Assembly: GCA_036000965.1 (NCBI GenBank) | Contig: DASYUT010000313.1 | Coordinates: forward strand, 1 to 49,037 | Length of the DNA stretch: 49,037 nt | DNA from: Actinomycetes bacterium | GTDB lineage: Bacteria > Actinomycetota > CALGFH01 | Direction of reading: 5' to 3' | In this document: in pieces, positions 43,289 to 49,037 of the stretch | How positions within the stretch are numbered: position 1 is the stretch's first letter | Layout: each line of letters opens with the position of its first letter | The notes under the pieces: model-generated | The model's input: the letters and a program-made list of their open reading frames with translations, nothing else | What the model was told of the DNA's origin: nothing | The model's database searches: none | Program-made: the position numbers and the translations under genes

Positions 43289-44299
43289 ATGTCCAACCGC
43301 GAAGCAACCGGAGCCGTATCTCTCGAGGAGCAGGCGAACCGCGCAGGCGCGCGCGTCTCCCGCCGTCACCTGCTCAGGCAGGCTGCCGTGGGCGCAAGCG
43401 CCCTCGGGCTCTCCGCTCTGCTTGCCGCCTGCACCAAGGACGACTCGGGCTCGGCCGGGGCGGGCCAGGCCGCGGCGCCCGGCTCGATCGGCACCATCGG
43501 CAGCGGCAGCACGCAGCTCTCCCTGCTCGGCGCCCAGAGCCAGCTCCAGACCGGCAAGGGGCTGTACACCTTCGGCCTCTCCACGCCCGACAACCGCCTG
43601 GTGACCGGTGGCAGGCCCGAGGTGTGGACGGCCCAGGACGAGACCAGCAAGGCGATGGGCCCGTTTCCCGCCAAATGGTTCACCATGGACGCCTACGACA
43701 AGACTGGCGACAAGTCCCCCCGCTCGGACCTGAAGGGCTTCTACGGGGCCGAGGTCGACCTCCCGGCCACCGGCAACTGGCTGATCGCGGCCACCATCGA
43801 CGCTGGCGGCGGGCAGCGCGGCGTGGCCCGGGGCGCGGTCCCGGTCGCCGGCAAGGTGCCCGGCGCGGTCGGCAGCAAGGCGCTGCCGGCGCCGACGCTC
43901 GTGGCCACCGGCAAGGCCGCCCTGGCCAAGGTCTGCACCCGCACGCCCCCGTGCGACCTGCACGCCGTCTCCCTCGACCGGGCGCTGGCCTCGGGCAGGC
44001 CGACGGTGGTGAGCTTCTCGACGCCGCTGTTCTGCGCCAGCCGCATGTGCGGGCCGGTCGTGGACGAGCTGCTCGTGCTCGCCGACGAGGTCCGCCCGGG
44101 CCAGGCCAACCTCGTCCACGTCGAGATCTACCCGGACCAGAAGGCTCCGGACAAGCCGGTGCGCGCCTTCACCGCCTGGGGCTTCCAGACCGAGCCGTGG
44201 ACGCTGGTGATCGACGGCAAGGGCATCGTCCGGGCCCGCTTCGAGGGCCCCCTGACCGCCGGCCAGCTCGAGGACGCGCTCCGCCCCCTGCTCCGCTGA
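43289..44299 (+). CDS. Tat-exported thioredoxin-fold lipoprotein
   Basis: The 336-residue protein has a twin-arginine signal (SRRHLLRQAAVG, Arg25-Arg26) ending in a lipobox LLAAC with Cys48, so it should be folded, exported and lipid-anchored. The middle third looks like a beta-sandwich; the last 120 residues form a thioredoxin/SCO-like domain with the cysteine pair FCASRMCGP, where four residues separate the cysteines, and TEPWTLVIDGKGIV. It may reduce or metallate exported proteins. The ATG at 43289 follows CTGGAG. It converges with the SDR gene. Confidence 0.82.
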   Translation: MSNREATGAVSLEEQANRAGARVSRRHLLRQAAVGASALGLSALLAACTKDDSGSAGAGQAAAPGSIGTIGSGSTQLSLLGAQSQLQTGKGLYTFGLSTPDNRLVTGGRPEVWTAQDETSKAMGPFPAKWFTMDAYDKTGDKSPRSDLKGFYGAEVDLPATGNWLIAATIDAGGGQRGVARGAVPVAGKVPGAVGSKALPAPTLVATGKAALAKVCTRTPPCDLHAVSLDRALASGRPTVVSFSTPLFCASRMCGPVVDELLVLADEVRPGQANLVHVEIYPDQKAPDKPVRAFTAWGFQTEPWTLVIDGKGIVRARFEGPLTAGQLEDALRPLLR

Positions 44300-44317
44300 C
44301 CGGCCGCCAGGCGGCGC

Positions 44318-45217
44318 TCAGCCCTGCCGTCGGTCGCCTGCTGACCCCTCCTGCTCCGCTGGCGGCGCCTCCTGCTCCGCTGGCGGCGCCTCCTGCTCCG
44401 CTGGCGACGCCTCCTGCTCCACCGGCGGCGCCTCCTGCTCCACCGGATTGGTCGCCGTGCTCGGCGCGAAGCGCCGGCCGCCGCCGACCGCCAGGCGGTA
44501 GAGCGGCGGGGCCAGCGTGCGCAGGATCGGGACGAGCACGTACGGGCGGGGCACGTAGCGCTCGGCCTTGCGGCGCAGGCCCGCATCCACGATCGCCTCG
44601 GCCACCTTGTCGTCGGTGGACACCATCCAGCGGGTGAGGCGCCGGGCCATCAGCTCCCGCTGGGGGAAGCCCTCGGTGGAGACGAAGCCGGGCAGGACCA
44701 GGCCGACGTGCACGCCGTGCTTGCGCTCCTCGAGGTGGAGCGCCTCGGTCCAGCCGACCAGGGCGAACTTGCTGGCCGAGTAGTCCCCGATCGAGGCCCG
44801 CGCGACCCGGCCGGCGACGCTGGCCACGTTCACGATCGCGCTCGGCGCCGAGCGCCGCAGCAGCGGCAGCAGCGCCTCGGTCAGCCGGACCTGGCTGTCG
44901 AAGTTGATCGCCATGGTGGACTGGACGCCGGACCAGCCGCTCCGCTCGAAGCTCCCCTGGCCGGGCGCGCCCGCGTTGTTGACCAGCAGGTCGAGCCGGC
45001 CGTGCTCGCGCTCGACCTCCTCGGCGATGCGCGCCGGGGTGTCCGGGTCGGTCAGGTCGGCGGCGATCACGGTGGCGTCACCCAGGTCGGCCGCGAGTGC
45101 CTGGAGGCGCTCGCGCCTGCGGGCGACCAGGACCAGGCGGGCGCCCGGCTCCTGGGCCAGCCGGCGCGCGGCGGCCGCCCCGATCCCGCTCGAAGCACCC
45201 GTGACCAGCGCGATCAT
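44318..45217 (-). CDS. Short-chain dehydrogenase/reductase
   Basis: The 299-residue NAD(P)-dependent oxidoreductase shows the cofactor motif TGASSGIG (residues 6-13), NNAG and the active site Ser with YSASK. The substrate is unknown. About 40 C-terminal residues after VGGGRRF form a low-complexity Glu/Gln/Ala/Pro tail made by 21-bp tandem repeats (EQEAPPA units). The ATG at 45217 follows GGAGGG. It begins 33 bp after the adenylate kinase stop and is likely co-transcribed. Confidence 0.88.
   Translation of the reverse strand: MIALVTGASSGIGAAAARRLAQEPGARLVLVARRRERLQALAADLGDATVIAADLTDPDTPARIAEEVEREHGRLDLLVNNAGAPGQGSFERSGWSGVQSTMAINFDSQVRLTEALLPLLRRSAPSAIVNVASVAGRVARASIGDYSASKFALVGWTEALHLEERKHGVHVGLVLPGFVSTEGFPQRELMARRLTRWMVSTDDKVAEAIVDAGLRRKAERYVPRPYVLVPILRTLAPPLYRLAVGGGRRFAPSTATNPVEQEAPPVEQEASPAEQEAPPAEQEAPPAEQEGSAGDRRQG
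44347..44446 (-). repeat. 21-bp tandem repeat coding the SDR C-terminal tail
   Basis: Five units starting with CCTCCTGCTCC begin at 44347, 44368, 44389, 44410 and 44431. They encode seven-residue EQEAPPA-like repeats. The core CCTGCTCCGCTG also occurs at the very end of the convergent Tat lipoprotein gene (44287-44298). Confidence 0.92.
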
Positions 45218-45250
45218 CGCTAACCCTCCGGTTCAGCGTGAGCTTTCGGC

Positions 45251-45835
45251 TCAGCGCGCGACCAGGCCGCGGGCGGCCAGGTCGTCGAGGATCCTCTTGG
45301 TGACCTCGTCGACCTGGCCCATGGCGTCGACGTGGAGGAGCAGGCCACGCTGGTCGTAGTAGTCGACCACCGGCCTGGTGTCGTTGATGAAGGACTCGAG
45401 CCGGCGCTGGATGGCGTCCTCGTCCTCGTCCTCGGCGCGGTCCTCCTCCTTGGCCCGCGCGGCCAGCCGCCTGAGCAGCTCGTCCTTGGTGATCTCGAAG
45501 TTCAGGGCGGCCTGGAGGGGCAGGCCGAGCTCGGCCAGGCGCCGGTCGAGGGTCTCGGCCTGCGGCACGGTCCGTGGGAAGCCGTCGAGCACGAAGTCAG
45601 CGGCGGCGTCGGGTTCGGACAGGCGCTCGGTCACCATCGCGATGACGATCTCGTCGGGCACCAGCTCGCCACGCTCCATGTACTCCTGGGCGATCCGGCC
45701 GAGCTCGGTCTGGCGCTCGGCGTTGGACCGGAACAGGTCGCCCGTTGCGATGTGGGCGCCGCCGAACTCCTCCGCGAGCCGCTTGCCCTGGGTGCCCTTC
45801 CCGGCGCCCGGCGGGCCCATCAGGACCATTCGCAT
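45251..45835 (-). CDS. adk: Adenylate kinase, short-LID form
   Basis: The 194-residue enzyme converts ATP plus AMP to two ADP. It has the P-loop GPPGAGKGTQ (residues 7-16), ATGDLFR, VLDGFPRT and the arginines of the lid and core (RRLAARAKEE, RRLESF). The zinc-binding lid of longer adenylate kinases is absent and replaced by a short acidic stretch, EEDRAEDEDED. The ATG at 45835 follows AAGGGAG. Adk usually lies next to secY and ribosomal genes; here it is beside an SDR gene, so it may be a second copy or a relocated one. Confidence 0.9.
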   Translation of the reverse strand: MRMVLMGPPGAGKGTQGKRLAEEFGGAHIATGDLFRSNAERQTELGRIAQEYMERGELVPDEIVIAMVTERLSEPDAAADFVLDGFPRTVPQAETLDRRLAELGLPLQAALNFEITKDELLRRLAARAKEEDRAEDEDEDAIQRRLESFINDTRPVVDYYDQRGLLLHVDAMGQVDEVTKRILDDLAARGLVAR

Positions 45836-46190
45836 GTGTGCACTCCCTTGCAGACGATCGCCGGCATGCAACCACGGGCGCGGCCGGGTCGGCAACGCAC
45901 CCGTCCAACCGCGCCCCGGCGGCTATCAAGGCTGCCAAGGCTGCGCTACGTGGCCATGTTCACCGCGGTGGCCACGTTCACCGCGAGGGTGGCCCCGAAC
46001 GCCCAACCCACGCGCCCCGGCGGCCACCAAGGCTGCGCCCCAGTGCACCGACCTTTTCAGGGCGCTGGTGAAGGGCGCTCCGGGATCCGTCGCCGGGTTG
46101 ACCCTTGCGGATGGGTTTGCAAGGCTTTTCGGGCCGGTCGTCTGCCCAACGGGGGGAGACGACTACCGGCGGCCGGATAAGGAGGTCTTC
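45836..46190. other. Divergent region between adk and the Asp-box protein
   Basis: No gene is seen in 355 bases. An 18-bp tandem duplication (GTGGCCATGTTCACCGCG type) occupies 45950-45985, and the motif CAAGGCTGC recurs near 45927, 45937 and 46029. TTGACC at 46098-46103 is a possible -35 box for the plus-strand gene, without a clear -10. Confidence 0.5.
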
Positions 46191-47873
46191 ATGAGATCTC
46201 GCTGGGTCCTTGTTCCCCTGACCGTCGCGGTTGCTGTTGCCTTCAGCGGTGCGGCATTCGCCAGCAGCGCGAACGTCAGGGTCACCCGCGACGGCACTGC
46301 CTCGAGCTATCTGCGCCACGACGGGTCCAGTGACGCCACGACCACGGCGTGCAGCACGGGAAGGCGCTCGCAGAACGAGCCGACAGTGGCGGTTGACCCC
46401 CACAACACCCAAGTCGTCGTCGCGGGAGCCAACGACTACTGCGCCCAGATCGTCAACGGCGACGTCTGGACCGGCTACTATCGCTCCAGCGACGGCGGGT
46501 CCAGCTGGCACGACAGCCTGGTACCCGGATACCCGGCCGACTCGTCGGCGGCGGGGGTTGCCTCGCCGGTTCACGGAACCTGCGGCGCAGCCGGCGACCC
46601 GTCCCAGGCCTTCGACCGCGACGGCCGCCTGTTCTACGCCTTCATCTGCTTCAACCGCTCCAAGCCGGTCAACGGCGGGGTGTTCGTCGCGCGCTACACC
46701 AACGACGGCGCGGCCTACGACCGGACCGTCCTGGTCAAGCGCGGAACTCCCTCCGGGCAGTTCCTCACCGGGTTGTTCCAGGACAAGATCAACCTGACGG
46801 TCGACCAGACCACCGGGCCGTTCTCCGGCAACGCCTACGTGGCGTGGTCGCAGTACGACGGGTTCGCCCCCAACAACGCCGTCCTGTTCTCCCGTTCCAC
46901 CGACCACGGCCTGACCTTCTCCAGGCCGATCCGGGTCACGCCGGTGTCGCTTGGTACCGGGTCCTTCGCCGATCTTGCCGTGGGGCCCGACGGCGCGGTG
47001 TACCTGACGTTCCTGACCTACCCGTCCTCGTCGAATCCGAGCAGCGACGTGTGGCTGTCGAAATCCACCGACGGGGGCGCGTCCTTCGGCCCGGCGGCGC
47101 ATGTGGCCACGATCGAGCTGTTCGACTCGAGCCAGTTCAGCGGGAACGGCGCGACCGACTGCGGCGACGGACCGTTCGCCTGCCCGAGCGGGCTCACCTT
47201 CTCCCGGTTCACCAGCGCCCCCGCGGTCGCCGCGGACGCAACCGGCGTGCACGTGGTCTGGAACGCGGAACTGGCGAGCGGACAGTCCAAGGTCTTCGTG
47301 CGCAGCTCCCCGGACGGGACCGCTTGGCCGACCCCTGCCACCACGCTCGATATCGTGCCGGCAGGCCACCAGTGGACCCCTGACATCGCGGCCGCCGGTG
47401 GGGTGATCAACGTGGTCTTCTACGACTCCCGCAGCGACCCGGCGTACGCGCCGAGCCTCCCGCCGGGCAACACCGCCAGCGGGCAGAACTCCGGCGACGT
47501 CGTGCACACGCTCGTGGCGAAGTCCACGAACGGCGGCGTGAGCTGGAGCGAGACCCAGCTCTCTGCGGTCGGCAGCAACTTCGGCTGGGAGACCCACGGG
47601 GCCAGGCGGGACGGGTTCTGGGGTGACTACATCTACGTCTCGGCGGTCGGCGGCACCGTCGTCGCCGCATGGACCGACTCGCGTGACCTGGTGCCAGGCA
47701 CCGACCCGCGCGAGGTGGGCGCCGACGACGACCACGACGGCTTCGACGTCTACCAGCCGTGCACGTACGTGCCGAACGACATCAACGCCGCGTCCTACTC
47801 GTCCCCGGCCATCAGCGATCCGTGCCTGTCACAGGGAGGGCTGGACCAGAACATCTACGCAGCCGGCGCCTGA
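46191..47873 (+). CDS. Secreted Asp-box (sialidase-like) beta-propeller protein
   Basis: The 560-residue product has a signal peptide (LVPLTVAVAVAFSGAAFASS) and at least four Asp-box motifs: SSDGGSSWHD, STDHGLTFSR, STDGGASFGP and STNGGVSWSE. These mark the six-bladed propeller of sialidases and related exo-enzymes. I do not see the full set of arginines and the Glu/Tyr pair needed to claim sialidase activity, so it may be a binding protein or another glycosidase. Eight to ten cysteines suggest disulfides. The ATG at 46191 follows a perfect AAGGAGGT. A 14-bp hairpin follows the gene. Confidence 0.8.
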   Translation: MRSRWVLVPLTVAVAVAFSGAAFASSANVRVTRDGTASSYLRHDGSSDATTTACSTGRRSQNEPTVAVDPHNTQVVVAGANDYCAQIVNGDVWTGYYRSSDGGSSWHDSLVPGYPADSSAAGVASPVHGTCGAAGDPSQAFDRDGRLFYAFICFNRSKPVNGGVFVARYTNDGAAYDRTVLVKRGTPSGQFLTGLFQDKINLTVDQTTGPFSGNAYVAWSQYDGFAPNNAVLFSRSTDHGLTFSRPIRVTPVSLGTGSFADLAVGPDGAVYLTFLTYPSSSNPSSDVWLSKSTDGGASFGPAAHVATIELFDSSQFSGNGATDCGDGPFACPSGLTFSRFTSAPAVAADATGVHVVWNAELASGQSKVFVRSSPDGTAWPTPATTLDIVPAGHQWTPDIAAAGGVINVVFYDSRSDPAYAPSLPPGNTASGQNSGDVVHTLVAKSTNGGVSWSETQLSAVGSNFGWETHGARRDGFWGDYIYVSAVGGTVVAAWTDSRDLVPGTDPREVGADDDHDGFDVYQPCTYVPNDINAASYSSPAISDPCLSQGGLDQNIYAAGA

Positions 47874-47890
47874 TCTCGTGCCGGGCTGAT

Positions 47891-47924
47891 GGCGAGCGCC
47901 CGGGTCCTGGCCCGGGCGCTCGCC
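47891..47924 (+). terminator. 14-bp perfect hairpin after the Asp-box gene
   Basis: GGCGAGCGCCCGGG at 47891-47904 pairs with CCCGGGCGCTCGCC at 47911-47924 across a 6-base loop, seventeen bases after the stop codon. Confidence 0.88.
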
Positions 47925-48015
47925 CGCCTTGGGACCTCGGCCGTCACCCCGGTCACCGCATCACGGAAGGTGCGCCAGAGCAGATCCCCGCCCTCAGGCG
48001 GAAGAGGACGTCAAG

Positions 48016-48504
48016 TCAAGGCAGCGCGTAGTAGCGGCGCTGCTGGTCCTGGCCGACCAGGCGCATGCCGGCCCGCTCCATCACCCGCTGGGACGGCAGG
48101 TTGGCGTGAGTGGTGTCCGCCTCGATCCGTTCGACCCCGGGCTGGGCGAGCGCCCATGCGACCAGCGCGCGCAGCGCCTCGGTGGCATACCCGTGCCCGC
48201 GGGCGCCCGGGGCCAGGCCGTACCCGACGGTGACCACCCCGGCGGGAGTGGGCGGGCCGTAGAACCCCAGGTCGCCGACGACCGTGCCGTCCTGGAGGAC
48301 GAGCTGGTAAACCCCGTACCGTCCGGGCTGGACGTCGGCGGCGACGGCCTGGACGAACCCGTCCACGGCGGTGATCGTTCCCTCGGTCGGGTAGCCCGCG
48401 GCCCAGGGCCGATCGGGGTGCGGCCTGCCCTCGAGCAGGGCACGCGCCTCGTCCAGCTCGAGCTGGCGCAGGAGGAGACGCCGGGCCGGGATGCTGTGGG
48501 CCAT
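48016..48504 (-). CDS. GNAT acetyltransferase, RimJ/RimL-like
   Basis: The 162-residue protein fits the RimJ/RimL branch that acetylates protein N-termini or small amines. It has RLLLRQLELDEAR at the start, VVGDLGFYGPP, the acetyl-CoA loop PGARGHGYATEAL and the end pattern ANLPSQRVMERAGM. The ATG at 48504 has only a weak ribosome site (AGTAGGG). The gene is alone and faces away from the tRNA gene. It is a different type from the two-domain GNAT at 213-1268. Confidence 0.85.
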   Translation of the reverse strand: MAHSIPARRLLLRQLELDEARALLEGRPHPDRPWAAGYPTEGTITAVDGFVQAVAADVQPGRYGVYQLVLQDGTVVGDLGFYGPPTPAGVVTVGYGLAPGARGHGYATEALRALVAWALAQPGVERIEADTTHANLPSQRVMERAGMRLVGQDQQRRYYALP

Positions 48505-48623
48505 TGGCGGACCCTACTGCCCCCCTGACGGTGGTTCAATGAGCACGGAAGTTCGCCGGCAGGTCGTCCTAGTCGCTGGCACGGGCGCGCTTGGGCCGGT
48601 ATCCTTCCCCTCGCTTGCGACCT

Positions 48624-48701
48624 GGTGATCGTAGCTCAGTTGGTTAGAGCGTCGGGTTGTGGTCCCGAAGGTCGGGGGTTCGAGTCCCCTCGGTCACCCC
48701 A
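48624..48701 (+). tRNA. tRNA-His (GTG)
   Basis: The sequence folds as a full cloverleaf. The acceptor stem GTGATCG (48625-48631) pairs with CGGTCAC (48691-48697), with one G-T pair. The extra G at 48624 can pair with C at 48698, the G-1 hallmark of tRNA-His. The anticodon stem TCGGG/CCCGA (48652-48656 and 48664-48668) encloses the loop TTGTGGT with anticodon GTG. TTCGAGT forms the T loop. CCA is encoded at 48699-48701. Confidence 0.96.
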
Positions 48702-48784
48702 AGCCTCACCCCGCCTGAGCAGCGGCTTTGCGCTTCACCTCCTTTCCCTCCTCGGGTGCCTCGCGGCGCGTTGTCAACGCCTTG

Positions 48785-49037
48785 TCAACGAGCCGCCTCG
48801 CCTGGCGTCTCGTCGTCAAGAATCAGCCGGGCTACGGCGCTCGCCGCGCGCTCGTCCATGCCGGGCAGGACGTGGCTGTAGGTGTCCATCGTGATCGCGA
48901 TGTTGGCGTGGCCCAGGCGCTCGCTGACGACCTTGGCGGGCACCCGGCGGCCAGCGCCGCCGTCGCGTAGCTGTGGCGCACGTCATGGAGCCGGATCTTC
49001 GGCAGGCCGGCCTCGCGGGCCAGCCGCTCGAACCAGC
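48785..49037 (-). pseudogene. Tyrosine recombinase (integrase) C-terminus, frameshifted and cut by the window edge
   Basis: The minus strand from the window end reads WFERLAREAGLPKIRLHDVR, then HSYATAALAAG, and after a one-base shift VPAKVVSERLGHANIAITMD, then TYSHVLPGMDERAASAVARL, ending at TGA (48785-48787). The catalytic HxxR, LGHAN and the nucleophilic Tyr of TYSHV are visible. The break is in a run of C at 48944-48946, where one base appears missing. It may be a real inactivating shift or a sequence error. The gene ends 83 bp from tRNA-His, the usual arrangement for an element integrated at a tRNA. TTGTCAACG occurs twice at its 3' edge (near 48772 and 48782). Confidence 0.82.

Noticed and set aside
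45950-46190. Riboswitch upstream of the Asp-box gene
   Set aside because: The repeats and small stems do not match any riboswitch consensus I know.
46191-47873. Calling the Asp-box protein a sialidase
   Set aside because: Asp boxes show the propeller fold only; I could not identify the arginine triad and catalytic residues.
48016-48504. Naming the GNAT gene rimJ or rimL
   Set aside because: Family membership is clear, but the substrate is not readable from sequence.

Overview
The window is very GC-rich, uses GTG (and once probably TTG) starts freely, and carries LacI, LuxR, Tat-lipoprotein, YihY/BrkB, PxKF and large GlmS-like genes. This suits a soil-type actinomycete (Actinomycetota), probably not Streptomyces. 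The genus cannot be fixed from sequence alone.

Layout. 213-1268: a GNAT acetyltransferase. 1748-12672: a complete L-rhamnose locus. A divergent LacI-type regulator (11626-12672) faces a minus-strand operon coding ABC transporter ATPase, two permeases and a lipoprotein binding protein (rhaT-P-Q-S), then L-rhamnose isomerase (rhaI), a fused rhamnulose-1-phosphate aldolase/lactaldehyde dehydrogenase (rhaEW) and rhamnulokinase (rhaB). A CG-centred operator, a TTGACA -35 box and a 17-bp hairpin between rhaS and rhaI give a plausible regulatory scheme: import, isomerise, phosphorylate, cleave to DHAP and lactaldehyde, and oxidise the latter. 12697-13190: a frameshifted, truncated DUF294-type nucleotidyltransferase. 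13283-13927: a LuxR-type response regulator. 14186-18604: a giant secreted protein of about 15 Ig-like repeats ending in a PxKF domain.

18842-20747: small genes, including a 49-residue C2H2 zinc-finger protein (19365-19514), a 5'-truncated DUF1345 gene and a secreted hypothetical. 20876-30128: sugar-related genes, namely an oversized GlmS-like protein (1147 aa), a GH38 alpha-mannosidase, a PHP hydrolase and a GT4 glycosyltransferase. 30398-37378: envelope and signalling genes, namely a Thr-rich LysM membrane protein, a GAF/PAS/GGDEF/EAL c-di-GMP protein and a subtilisin with a Trp-periodic tail. 37867-40339: an orphan LuxR regulator divergent from a soluble histidine kinase/LuxR response-regulator pair. 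40421-47873: an ABC-2 permease remnant, a hemerythrin, a YtxH-like protein, YihY, a Tat thioredoxin-fold lipoprotein, an SDR, adenylate kinase and an Asp-box (sialidase-like) secreted protein. 48016-48504: a second GNAT gene. 48624-48701: tRNA-His. 48785-49037: a frameshifted tyrosine-recombinase end that runs off the window, suggesting the edge of an integrated element.

The most unusual pattern is repetition at gene 3' ends. At least five genes (rhaB, the GlmS-like gene, the mannosidase, the GGDEF/EAL gene, the YtxH-like gene) have a second, near-identical copy of the sequence around their own stop codon a few to about 100 bp downstream. Short tandem repeats of 15-27 bp are also common between and inside genes. 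No CRISPR array, rRNA operon or intact insertion sequence was seen.
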